This document shows positions 50,687 to 60,932 of a DNA stretch of 64,000 bases, piece after piece; position 1 is the first letter of the stretch, and the number at the start of each line of letters is the position of its first letter. The notes under the pieces were generated by a model. That model was not told the DNA's origin. It made no database searches and was given only the letters and a program-made list of their open reading frames with translations. The position numbers and the translations under genes are program-made. Source of the DNA: Mesorhizobium sp. STM 4661 (GTDB taxonomy: Bacteria; Pseudomonadota; Alphaproteobacteria; Rhizobiales; Rhizobiaceae); assembly GCF_000359125.1 (NCBI RefSeq), contig NZ_CAAF010000056.1:1-64000 (forward strand), in the 5' to 3' direction.

Positions 50687-52054
50687 TCAGCCAATGGCGG
50701 TTTTTCGATAATCGGCCGTGTCTATCCCATGTCGTTTCAGCTTGTCGTAGAAGGTCTTGCGGGGAACTCCCAGGACTTCGATCGTGCGCCTCACGTCGCC
50801 GCCGCATTCCTGCAAGGCATCGCGGATGACAGTCGCCTCATAAAGGCTGACCTTCTCGGACAAGGGGAGGCTTGATACCGCTTGTTCCTTTCGACCTGAT
50901 GCAATGGGCGTGCCTAGCCTTTCAAGTCCCAATGCAACGCGATCGGCGAAATGCACGAGTTCACGGACATTGCCGGGCCAATTGTGGCTCACGAGGCGAT
51001 CGCGCACGCCAGCGCTTATGTCCGGAACTGGCCTGCTGAAGCGTTTGGAGGCGCGTTCCAGGAAATGCCCAAAGAGCATCGGGATGTCTTCGCGTCTTTC
51101 GCGAAGCGGCGGGATGCGGAGCGTCACCACATTCAGCCGGAAATAAAGGTCTTCCCGGAAATCTCCGCGGGCGGCCGGATCGCCGAGATCGGCCTTGGTA
51201 GCCGACACGACACGAAGGTCGATGCTGCGGGTTTCGTTCGTGCCAAGCGGCGTGATCTGCCGGGTCTCAAGCACCCTCAGAAGCTTCACCTGGAGTGCTG
51301 GCGGCATCGACTCGATTTCGTCGAGGAAGAGCGTCCCTCCGTTCGAATGCTCGATGCGACCGGTCCTGCGCCTCTGCGCGCCAGTAAAGGCGCCTGCCTC
51401 GTGCCCGAAAAGTTCGCTATCGATGACGCTTTCGGGCAGCGCTCCACAATTCAGGGCAACGAAGGGCTTCGTGCGTCGTCTGCTCCAGCGGTGAAGCAGA
51501 TCCGCGACCACCTCCTTGCCCGTGCCCGTCTCGCCTTCCACAAGGACATCCACATCGGTATCGGCGATCTGGCGGAGAGTTTCGCGCAATCGAATCATGG
51601 TCGGTGCCTCCCCGATCAGCGGGATATCGCCCGCAGATCGGACAACCGCATCCCTAAGACGTCTGTTTTCCAGGACCAGGCGCCGTTTTTCCGAAGCGCG
51701 ATGCAGCGTCACGAGAAGCCGGTCGTTCGCATATGGCTTCGAGATGAAATCGTAGGCGCCATCCTTGATGGCGGCAACGGCCAGCTCGACGTCGGCATGC
51801 CCGGTGATCAGGACAACCGGAATTTCCGGGTCGATCGCCTTCACTCGCTCGAAGAGCTGAAGTCCGTTCAGCCCGGGCATACGGATGTCACTCACGACAG
51901 GGCCATCGAAGTTCCCGTCGATTCTGGCGAGTGCGGCCTCGGCCGAACCGAACACGCTCGGTGAGAACGAGGCAAGCTTCAGCATCTGCGTGGCTGCGCG
52001 AAGCACATCCTCGTCATCGTCGATAAAAATGACCGGTCCTGATTCAGCACTCAT
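50687..52054 (-). CDS. dctD: C4-dicarboxylate response regulator DctD (sigma-54 activator)
   Basis: 455 aa. Receiver domain residues 5-125 with phosphoacceptor Asp in GPVVSDIRMPGLNGL and IDDDED acid pocket. The AAA+ domain follows (about 145-380) with Walker A GETGTGKE, GAFTGA in HEAGAFTGAQRR and GTLFLDEIES. The C-terminal HTH is VRRTIEVLGVPRKTFYDKLKR. It activates dctA from tandem sites at 53956-54003. The start overlaps the dctB stop by 4 bases. Confidence 0.95.
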   Translation of the reverse strand: MSAESGPVIFIDDDEDVLRAATQMLKLASFSPSVFGSAEAALARIDGNFDGPVVSDIRMPGLNGLQLFERVKAIDPEIPVVLITGHADVELAVAAIKDGAYDFISKPYANDRLLVTLHRASEKRRLVLENRRLRDAVVRSAGDIPLIGEAPTMIRLRETLRQIADTDVDVLVEGETGTGKEVVADLLHRWSRRRTKPFVALNCGALPESVIDSELFGHEAGAFTGAQRRRTGRIEHSNGGTLFLDEIESMPPALQVKLLRVLETRQITPLGTNETRSIDLRVVSATKADLGDPAARGDFREDLYFRLNVVTLRIPPLRERREDIPMLFGHFLERASKRFSRPVPDISAGVRDRLVSHNWPGNVRELVHFADRVALGLERLGTPIASGRKEQAVSSLPLSEKVSLYEATVIRDALQECGGDVRRTIEVLGVPRKTFYDKLKRHGIDTADYRKTAIG

Positions 52055-53943
52055 GCCGCTCGCCTCAGCTCGACCGTGAAAGAAGTCCCTCTCCCGTGGC
52101 CGGCATCATCATGCCGCAACGAGCCGCCGAGCTCACGCGCGATCTCTTGCGAAATGACCAGGCCAAGACCGAGACCCTTTTCCTTGTTGGTAACGAACGG
52201 CATGAAGAGGCTCCTGCGAATGTCGGGGGCAAGGCCGGGGCCGTTGTCCCGAAGGGAAATAGCGACCATTTCCCCGTTTTCGGCGAGCGCTATCTCGACG
52301 CGGGGCTCCGGTTGATCCTTCAGAGCGTCAAGCGCGTTCTGGAGAAGGTTGACGAGTATCTGCTCCAGTCGCATGCGGCTTGCCATGACAATTGGAGACG
52401 GATCGATCCGCTTCCGTTCAATCGTCACACCGGAATCGCGAATTCGGCCTGAAAGAAGCGACAGAGCGCCGTCGATCGCGTCGTCCGCCGGTATCGGTCC
52501 CATCGATCCGCTGGCGCGGCGGGAAAAGGACCTTAGCGTTTCAGTGATCGTGCCGATCCTGCCGGTCATGGCGACGATCGAGGTCAGATTCTCGGCGGTT
52601 TCTTGCGACCGGCCGATCCCTAGAAGACGCGCGGCATTTTCAGCATAGGTGCGGATTGCGGCGACCGGCTGGTTGATCTCGTGGGCGACCCCGGCCGTTA
52701 TCTGTCCCAGGATTGACAAGCGGTTCGCCTGGGCGAGTTCGTCGCGCAGGCGACGCACTCTTGCTTCAGCGTTCTCTCGCTCGGCGATCTCACTGGCGAG
52801 CGCTGCGTTCGAGCTCTGGAGCTCCGCCGTGCGCAGTTCGACGCGATGCTCCAGTTCCGCATTCAGCAACACAAGCACTTCTTGCCGCTGCCGGGCCGCC
52901 CGCCGCCGTCGAACAATGATGAAAATGACGAATCCAACGAGAACGAGGGCAAGCAGCGTTGTCACGCGGGCTGTCATGACCGCCGAGGAGATCTCGGTGT
53001 CGGCGGGGATGAGCAACGACATGCGCCAGCCCGGAACTGCTTTGCCGAGATCCTGCGAAACCGCAACGAAACCGGCTGATCGACTCTCAGGAGTTGCGGT
53101 GACCAGGTTGTCGCCGCGGCGGGAAAGCGGCACCGGCTCGAAAGTCACGCCCGGTAGCTGCAGACGATCGCGAGCGGTTTGCTTCTCCTTTGCGGAAAGC
53201 GGTGAGAGAGTGCCAAAACGCCATTGGGGCACGCTCGTGGCAAGAACCACGCCTCGCTCATCGGTCGTGAAGACCACGAAGCCGCTCTCCAGCCAACGCG
53301 ACTCGACGCGGTCGAGCTCCACCTTCACCACAACCACACCGAGCGGCCCCTCCGGCCCATCGACCCGGCTCGACAGATAGAGACCAGGGCGCGCGCTAAC
53401 CGTGCCGAGCGCATATTGCATAGCCGCGCTATCCGCCATCGCCTCGGTGAAGTAGTGGCGAAAGCGGTAATCGCTGCCGACGAAACTGGTCGGCTCGCCG
53501 GCGTTGCTCGCAGCGACCGCTACGCCCTCAGGATTAATGATGTAGAGTATAGAAGAGCCGGCGTCGCGCGCGATGGCGCGAAGCTTCTCATCAAGCGCGG
53601 CTTCGTTGGCAGTGCTCGGACTGCGAAGCATCTCCTGAACGGCACCGTCGCGTGCCAGAACCAGCGGAATCATTCGCTGCTTCTCGATCTCTCCTTTCAA
53701 ACTGTCGGCTGCAAGCGGGAACGCGGCAAGAGCACGGTCGCGTAGGGCATACTCTGCTCTGGTGCCGGCGATGCGTCCCGTTGCAAAGACGACGAAACAG
53801 AGCGCCGCACCAAGAATTGCAAGCAAAACCACAAGCCAGAGAGATCGACCGCCGGATCTACCAGGGAAGACCAATGGGACGCGCTGGAAGGCGCCATTAC
53901 CCATGTCTTCTTCTTCTGCCATCGTATTCTTAAAACCGATCAT
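52051..53943 (-). CDS. dctB: C4-dicarboxylate sensor kinase DctB
   Basis: About 630 aa; the start is uncertain (ATGs at 53943, 53922 and 53904). Membrane helix 1 (SLWLVVLLAILGAALCFVVF) is followed by a periplasmic double-PAS/Cache dicarboxylate sensor, helix 2 (VTTLLALVLVGFVIFIIV), a coiled coil, the H-box LGQITAGVAHEINQPVAAIR, and kinase N and G boxes (QILVNLLQNALDAL, RDNGPGLAPD, GLGLGLVIS). It phosphorylates DctD when succinate, fumarate or malate is present. Confidence 0.92.
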   Translation of the reverse strand: MIGFKNTMAEEEDMGNGAFQRVPLVFPGRSGGRSLWLVVLLAILGAALCFVVFATGRIAGTRAEYALRDRALAAFPLAADSLKGEIEKQRMIPLVLARDGAVQEMLRSPSTANEAALDEKLRAIARDAGSSILYIINPEGVAVAASNAGEPTSFVGSDYRFRHYFTEAMADSAAMQYALGTVSARPGLYLSSRVDGPEGPLGVVVVKVELDRVESRWLESGFVVFTTDERGVVLATSVPQWRFGTLSPLSAKEKQTARDRLQLPGVTFEPVPLSRRGDNLVTATPESRSAGFVAVSQDLGKAVPGWRMSLLIPADTEISSAVMTARVTTLLALVLVGFVIFIIVRRRRAARQRQEVLVLLNAELEHRVELRTAELQSSNAALASEIAERENAEARVRRLRDELAQANRLSILGQITAGVAHEINQPVAAIRTYAENAARLLGIGRSQETAENLTSIVAMTGRIGTITETLRSFSRRASGSMGPIPADDAIDGALSLLSGRIRDSGVTIERKRIDPSPIVMASRMRLEQILVNLLQNALDALKDQPEPRVEIALAENGEMVAISLRDNGPGLAPDIRRSLFMPFVTNKEKGLGLGLVISQEIARELGGSLRHDDAGHGRGTSFTVELRRAA

Positions 53944-53955
53944 TGACGAACCATA

Positions 53956-54003
53956 GTGCGGGGTTCCGCCAGAAGGGAAGGCGATCCGTGCGGAAAACCG
54001 CAC
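53956..54003 (+). promoter_or_regulatory. Tandem DctD binding sites upstream of dctA
   Basis: A perfect palindrome GTGCGGAAAACCGCAC (53988-54003) and a near copy GTGCGGGGTTCCGCCA (53956-53971) have centres 32 bases apart, three helical turns. They lie 63-111 bases before the -24 element, as in other rhizobial dctA promoters. Confidence 0.8.
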
Positions 54004-54066
54004 AATCTTGCTGCGCGATTTGTTGAAGATACCTGAGGCTCCGGCGATTTCCGCGCTCTCTTGGCT

Positions 54067-54081
54067 TGGCACGGCTATTGC
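54067..54081 (+). promoter_or_regulatory. -24/-12 promoter of dctA
   Basis: TGGCACGGCTATTGC is a full match to the sigma-54 consensus, 97 bases before the dctA start. Confidence 0.88.
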
Positions 54082-54178
54082 GGTCAACAACGCAGCAGCG
54101 TTCGACCGGGGCGCCGCGATGGGAGAAGCCGCGGGGAGGAACAGCCCGCCCCAAACCGGTCAGGGAGAGAAAACTTAC

Positions 54179-55612
54179 ATGTTGACCCCACTGGCTCCAA
54201 GCGTAAAGCGCGCACCCCGCAAGACCCTTTTTGCCAAGCCTTACGTGCAGGTGCTTGTCGCAATCCTCCTCGGAGTTGCGGTTGGCCATTTTTATCCGCA
54301 AATCGGAGAAAACCTGAAGCCGCTCGGCGATGCCTTCATCAAGCTCGTCAAGATGATCATCGCGCCCGTTATCTTTCTGACCGTGTCGACTGGCATTGCC
54401 GGCATGAGCGATCTTCAGAAGGTCGGCCGTGTTGCCGGCAAGGCGATGCTCTATTTCTTCACCTTCTCGACGCTCGCGCTTATCGTCGGCCTCATCGTCG
54501 GCAATATCGTTCAGCCTGGCGCCGGCCTCAACATCGATCTGACCTCGCTCGACGTGCAAGCCGTCAATGGCTATGCCTCAAAGGCCCATGAGCAGTCCGT
54601 GACCGGCTTCCTGATGAACATGATCCCGACCACGATTGTCGGCGCCTTTGTGGAAGGCGACATTCTACAGGTGTTGTTCTTCTCCGTCCTCTTCGGCATC
54701 GCGCTGGCGATGGTCGGAGAATCGGGCAAATCGGTTCTTTCCTTCCTTCAGGACCTCACTGCACCCGTTTTCAAATTGGTCGGCATCCTGATGAAAGTCG
54801 CGCCGATCGGCGCTTTCGGAGCAATGGCCTTCACGATTGGCAAATATGGCATCGGCTCGGTAGCCAACCTTGCGATGCTGGTCGGGACCTTCTATCTCAC
54901 GGCCTTCCTCTTCGTGTTCGGGGTTCTCGGTGCAGTCTGTCGTTACAATGGCTTCTCGATCTTTTCTCTTATCCGCTACATAAAGGAAGAGCTGCTGCTG
55001 GTCCTCGGAACGTCCTCCTCCGAGGCTGCGTTGCCCTCTCTCATGGGGAAAATGGAAAGGGCCGGCGCCAAGCGCTCGGTCGTGGGCCTGGTTATTCCGA
55101 CCGGATATTCCTTCAATCTGGATGGCACCAATATCTACATGACCCTCGCGGCCCTTTTCATCGCGCAGGCGACGAATACGGATTTGTCAGTTAGCGATCA
55201 GGTCCTGCTGCTGCTCGTCGCGATGCTTTCCTCGAAGGGTGCAGCAGGTGTCACAGGTGCCGGCTTCGTCACGTTGGCCGCTACGCTCTCCGTAGTGCCG
55301 GCAGTTCCCGTTGCTGGAATGGCCCTGATCCTTGGCGTCGACCGCTTCATGTCGGAATGCAGGGCACTGACGAATTTGGTCGGTAACGCGGTGGCATCGC
55401 TCGTCGTCGCCCGCTGGGAAGGCGAACTGGATCAGGCGCAATTGAAAGCTGCATTCTGCGGCCACCAGCCTGCCGAGACATCAACCGGCCAGCCACTGAC
55501 AACGCCCGCGCCGAGCAACTCGGCAGCATCGCTGCCGGTTGAATCGCCTAGCTGGTCGCAAACGCCGGACGATCGGGCCGCGGGGTCTAAACAAACTCTC
55601 GCGGGCCGATGA
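54179..55612 (+). CDS. dctA: C4-dicarboxylate:cation symporter DctA
   Basis: 477 aa from MLTPLAPSVKRAPRKTLF (54179) after GGGAGAG. Glutamate-transporter-fold membrane protein: about eight helices and two hairpins, with the serine-rich LGTSSSEAALPSLM, the GYSFNLDGTNIYMTLAALF signature and MSECRALTNLVGNAVASLVV. It imports succinate, malate and fumarate, the carbon supply for nitrogen-fixing bacteroids. The C-terminal 45 residues are a Pro/Ser/Thr-rich tail longer than in many DctA proteins. Confidence 0.95.
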   Translation: MLTPLAPSVKRAPRKTLFAKPYVQVLVAILLGVAVGHFYPQIGENLKPLGDAFIKLVKMIIAPVIFLTVSTGIAGMSDLQKVGRVAGKAMLYFFTFSTLALIVGLIVGNIVQPGAGLNIDLTSLDVQAVNGYASKAHEQSVTGFLMNMIPTTIVGAFVEGDILQVLFFSVLFGIALAMVGESGKSVLSFLQDLTAPVFKLVGILMKVAPIGAFGAMAFTIGKYGIGSVANLAMLVGTFYLTAFLFVFGVLGAVCRYNGFSIFSLIRYIKEELLLVLGTSSSEAALPSLMGKMERAGAKRSVVGLVIPTGYSFNLDGTNIYMTLAALFIAQATNTDLSVSDQVLLLLVAMLSSKGAAGVTGAGFVTLAATLSVVPAVPVAGMALILGVDRFMSECRALTNLVGNAVASLVVARWEGELDQAQLKAAFCGHQPAETSTGQPLTTPAPSNSAASLPVESPSWSQTPDDRAAGSKQTLAGR

Positions 55613-55930
55613 AATCAAGAATCCCGAAATGCAGTGGGTGCGAAATCATCTGCGCCTTGCGAAGGTCTTGCACCGGTCACGACACACAAGCCATCGATGA
55701 TGCGCTTAATGCCTCCGAAGTTTGCGACGGTTCGTGGAACCGGCCGCGGAGCTCGATCGGAGCCGTCGGCACGGCTGAACAATTCGCCCACGCTCTCCGT
55801 TTCGGCTTCTACCTCGCACCACGCCACGACAAGAATTCGGTAGCGAACAGGATCAATGCAGGAATGACAGATTTTACTGAACCGACCTTTGCCGGATTTC
55901 TTCTTGATGTCGTTTAATCAGACTCGAACA
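55613..55930. other. Intergenic region before the LacI-family regulator
   Basis: 318 bases with no convincing gene, sigma-54 element or NifA site. It should contain the promoter of the fixV-like gene, but I see no clear -35/-10 pair. Confidence 0.4.
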
Positions 55931-56962
55931 ATGGCGAAGCGACCCATAATTGCTGATATCGCCCGGGAAGCCGGGGTTAGTGTTGCCACCGTGGACCGAG
56001 TTCTGAATGCCCGTCATCCGGTGCGGAAGGAGACTGCGCAGCGGGTCTTAGCGGCGGCACAGGCCATCGGATATCACGCCGCAGGTCTTATCAAGCAGCG
56101 CCTGCAGCCGGACCTGCCGCAATATCGGCTTGGCTTCATCTTGAGAAAACCGACTCACCACTTCTACCAGGGCTTCGCGCGTGAGGTCGAAGCGGCGGTC
56201 AACGCGGCGAAGTGCTTCCATGGCACTTCGCTCATCGAATTCGCGCCGTCGCACATGCCGTGCGACCTTGTTCCACTGCTCAAGGAATTCGGCGCGCGCT
56301 GCCACGCGATCGCCATGGTGGCGCCGGACCATCCGGCGATCACGGCAGCCGTCCAAGAACTCAAGGCAAAAGGCATCCCCGTTTTCTCGCTGCTTTCCGA
56401 TTTCGCCGAAGGTGTCCGTGAGGGTTATATCGGCCTCGACAACCGCAAGGTCGGGCGGACGACAGCTTGGATGCTTTCAAAGGTCGCAAGACGGCCGGGC
56501 AAGGTGGCGGTTTTTGTCGGCAGCCACCGTTTTCAGGGGCAGGAGCTGCGGGAGGTCGGCTTTCGCTCCTATTTCCGTGAGAATGCACCGACATTCGAGC
56601 TGCTCGATCCGCTCGTGAACCTTGAGGCACGGCAGATCACCTACGAGGCCACGCTGGATCTCATGCAACGGGAACCCGAACTCACCGGCTTCTATGTGGC
56701 CGGCGGAGGTATGGAGGGAGCGATCTCCGCGCTCCGTGAAGAAGGCGAAAGCCGGGGTCTCGTCGCGATCGTTAACGAGATCACGCCGGAGTCACGGGCT
56801 GCACTCGCAGATGGCATGATCACGATGTCGGTCGCCACGCCCCAGCGCCTGCTTTGCCAGGAACTGATGACGCTGATGGCCCAGGCCATCAAGGTCGGCA
56901 CTTCGGAGACGCTTGGGCAGACTTTTCTGCCGTTTGAGATCTATCTGCCGGAAAACATCTGA
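55931..56962 (+). CDS. fixV: LacI/GalR-family regulator, FixV-like activator of nifA2
   Basis: 343 aa from MAKRPIIADIAREAGVSVAT; TTG 55889 and ATG 55907 give longer versions, and none has a good ribosome binding site. LacI HTH at residues 4-25 (DIAREAGVSVATVDRVLN) and hinge AAGLIKQRL. The rest (60-330) is a periplasmic-binding-protein-like sugar sensor (RLGFILRKPTHHFYQGFARE, YIGLDNRKVGRTTAWML). A LacI/GalR protein named FixV in this position is required for nifA2 expression in M. loti R7A. The sensor resembles regulators of inositol or sugar catabolism, and a relic of an isomerase gene follows it. Confidence 0.88.
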   Translation: MAKRPIIADIAREAGVSVATVDRVLNARHPVRKETAQRVLAAAQAIGYHAAGLIKQRLQPDLPQYRLGFILRKPTHHFYQGFAREVEAAVNAAKCFHGTSLIEFAPSHMPCDLVPLLKEFGARCHAIAMVAPDHPAITAAVQELKAKGIPVFSLLSDFAEGVREGYIGLDNRKVGRTTAWMLSKVARRPGKVAVFVGSHRFQGQELREVGFRSYFRENAPTFELLDPLVNLEARQITYEATLDLMQREPELTGFYVAGGGMEGAISALREEGESRGLVAIVNEITPESRAALADGMITMSVATPQRLLCQELMTLMAQAIKVGTSETLGQTFLPFEIYLPENI

Positions 56963-56967
56963 AAAAC

Positions 56968-57014
56968 TGATAAAATACTATCATGAGAGCCTAATTTCCT
57001 TTCATTCATGAAAG
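56968..57014. promoter_or_regulatory. Candidate FixV/LacI operators
   Basis: Two palindromes follow the fixV stop: TGATA-N6-TATCA (56968-56983) and CTTTCATTCATGAAAG (56999-57014). Sizes and symmetry suit LacI-family dimers. They lie about 245-290 bases before the candidate nifA2 promoter. Confidence 0.45.
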
Positions 57015-57143
57015 AAAAGCAGCGGGAGTTTGATTGACTCACCTCCCTCATTCCGGTCTCGTTTAACAACGAATGATTGCTGCGCGGCGGAAGCCAGTCA
57101 GCCGAGAACGACGACCCGCACTTCATGAAGAGAGAGGAAAGCC

Positions 57144-57475
57144 ATGCGTCAAGCATCGCTCCGCTTTGCGATCGACCGCATGACGCCGCCCCATCTTGCC
57201 AGGGCCGCACTTGCTCGCGGCCCGGGCCTGACTGGCATCGACATTAGCTATCATCTCGATGGCAATTTCATTGCGCGCGAAAAGCCGGCTGCAGACGTCC
57301 GTCTTGCTGACGGATCAATCGTCACGACTATCTTCATCAACGCCTTTTCGTGTTTCAATGAATCCCCGCGTGAAAGGGCGGGGCGAGCAAACTCGTCGAT
57401 TATGCAGCGGCCTGCGGAGCGAAGACGCCGACGAATGCGATTCGCCAAGGACATCCACGCGCTGGACAATCGGCG
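57144..57475 (+). pseudogene. Relic of a sugar-phosphate isomerase/epimerase (IolE/xylose-isomerase-like TIM barrel)
   Basis: A strong AGAGAGGAAAG site precedes ATG 57144. The product begins MRQASLRFAIDRMTPPHL and continues LTGIDISYHLDGNFIARE, then FINAFSCFNE. This matches the N-terminus of TIM-barrel isomerases of inositol-type catabolism (FAxNRMxAPHL...GxxxVEIRNDLxGxxI...INALxRFN). A frame change continues with KLVDYAAACGAKTPTNA. The remaining two thirds of the barrel are gone. It is probably the original target gene of the fixV-type regulator. Confidence 0.65.
57260..57274 (+). promoter_or_regulatory. Candidate -24/-12 promoter of nifA2
   Basis: TGGCAATTTCATTGC keeps GG-N10-GC and TTGC. 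It lies inside the isomerase relic, 235 bases before the chosen nifA2 start. nifA2 of M. loti R7A is reported to need RpoN as well as FixV, which fits. Confidence 0.5.
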
Positions 57476-57508
57476 CACTTGCCTCGGGCATCGATTTCAT
57501 GGCGCGAG

Positions 57509-59332
<1,824 letters not shown>

Positions 59333-59908
59333 ACCTGCTGTCGGACTTCAAGCGGGGCCGCGAGATAGCGCGCGAGGCGAATAGCTGGGACAAATTAGCG
59401 TTGATTGGTACGGCTCGGACCTCCGTCGGTGAGGCGTTACAGCCCTCCTGTTGGCGCCGGCCGCAATCCACGGTCCGCTCGACCGCACGGCGCTTGGTAT
59501 CCCAGTCAAGTTGGCGCAAACGCAGCGCCGTCATGGTCGGTCCGATGGCCATGTCGCTCCGCCGGCCCCGTGCCGGATGTCTCGCCATTGAAACGGAGAA
59601 CAGTACGCCGTCAACCAACCCTACCGGAGTGGTGTAGGTCGTCAGGCAGATAAGCGCCGTGCTGCCTTTCGCGCACGCATATCCGGCGGCGTGATCGCCT
59701 TTTACGACACCTCCGACGCTCAATCGACGTCGCTCCTCACCCAGCGTCACCCACGGCGAGTGTCGCGTTTGGCATATTTTTGTGCAGGTTCGAAGAGGTA
59801 AAGTCGCCACAGCGCGTGGTGTTGACGCGACGATTGGTATGATAAAGAACAGAACTAAATCGGTTTAGACAGTTCGCGCGGAGGTCTAACCCAAGTGGCT
59901 CAGGAACC
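59333..59908. other. Intergenic region between nifA2 and nadQ
   Basis: About 575 bases. The longest frame (minus strand 59319-59810) has no ribosome binding site, no recognisable domain and overlaps the nifA2 end. I see no gene, NifA site or sigma-54 promoter here. Confidence 0.5.
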
Positions 59909-60868
59909 ATGGATCAGGCCAAAGGACCAAGGAAAGGCAGAACCATAGGCAAGACCAACAATGTCAACGCCGACCTGATCGCAGTCGTGGTCGCCGTGAA
60001 CGACGCTGGACCATGTGTTCTGACCATCGAACAGGGGGCCGCTCTTCCCTCGGGCCCGTTTGAGCTCGCTCATCGTTCGCTCCAGTCGGGGCTTAGGGCA
60101 TGGGTGGAACTGCAGACCGGTCAGCCTCTCGGTTATATCGAGCAGCTCTACACCTTTGCCGATCGCGATCGGGTCGGCGCCAACCAGCGCGTGATCTCGA
60201 TCAGCTATCTCGCACTCACCCGCGAAGAAGATGCGGGCGCCTCGGGCAGGCGCAGTTGGGCCAGCTGGTACGACTATTTCCCGTGGGAGGATCATCGGTC
60301 CGGCAGGCCCCCGATAGTGCTGGAAGAATTGCGGCCGCGCCTTATCGAATGGGCGGACGGCGCGGACGACGGCGCGACGCGCTTCGATCGCCGACGGAGA
60401 GCGGCGGTTGCCTTTGCCTTGGACGGCCGGGCATGGAACGAAGAACTCGCGCTGCAGCGCTACGAGCTGCTCTACGAAGCCGCCCTGGTGGAGGAAGCAA
60501 AGCGCGGCGGAGTTTCGGCCATCCTCGCTTCGGTGCCGGGCAGATCGATGATCGCCGATCACCGCCGCATTCTGGCAACGGCTATTGCGCGACTGCGCTC
60601 CAAAATCAAATACCGGCCTGTTGTGTTCGAACTGATGCCGCCGCTCTTCACGCTTTTGCAGCTACAGCGAACTGTGGAGGCGCTCTCCGGCAGGCTCATC
60701 AACAAGCCGAACTTTCGCCGGCTCATAGAGCAGCAGGAACTGGTTGAGAAGACCGGGGCGACGACCGCCGAGACCGGCGGCCGGCCTGCGCAACTCTACC
60801 GCTTCCACCATACTATTCTCGACGAGAGGCCTGTGGCCGGCACAAAATTACCGCTCGCACGGGCTTGA
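59909..60868 (+). CDS. nadQ: NAD biosynthesis repressor NadQ (Nudix-like domain plus winged helix)
   Basis: 319 aa. The N-terminal half (residues 20-150) is Nudix-like without a complete catalytic Nudix box (WVELQTGQPLGYIEQLYTFADR, then SYLALTREEDA). The C-terminal winged helix is ELMPPLFTLLQLQRTVEALS and GRLINKPNFRRLIEQQ, ending RPAQLYRFHH. This is the NadQ family that represses nadABC in Alphaproteobacteria. A 21-bp palindrome between it and nadA is the likely operator. Confidence 0.85.
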   Translation: MDQAKGPRKGRTIGKTNNVNADLIAVVVAVNDAGPCVLTIEQGAALPSGPFELAHRSLQSGLRAWVELQTGQPLGYIEQLYTFADRDRVGANQRVISISYLALTREEDAGASGRRSWASWYDYFPWEDHRSGRPPIVLEELRPRLIEWADGADDGATRFDRRRRAAVAFALDGRAWNEELALQRYELLYEAALVEEAKRGGVSAILASVPGRSMIADHRRILATAIARLRSKIKYRPVVFELMPPLFTLLQLQRTVEALSGRLINKPNFRRLIEQQELVEKTGATTAETGGRPAQLYRFHHTILDERPVAGTKLPLARA

Positions 60869-60887
60869 CACCCCTTATAGTCACAAC

Positions 60888-60908
60888 GATTATATATATC
60901 TTATAATC
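60888..60908. promoter_or_regulatory. Probable NadQ operator upstream of nadA
   Basis: GATTATA-N7-TATAATC is a perfect 7+7 palindrome in an AT-rich patch, flanked by an outer TATAGTC/GACTATA pair (60877-60883 and 60914-60920). It lies 24 bases before the nadA ATG, where a repressor would block initiation. Confidence 0.68.
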
Positions 60909-60932
60909 AGATGGACTATAACTGGAGGCTCG

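Noticed and set aside
55609..55917. 102-codon frame between dctA and fixV
   Set aside because: It overlaps the dctA stop, has no homology I recognise and no ribosome binding site.
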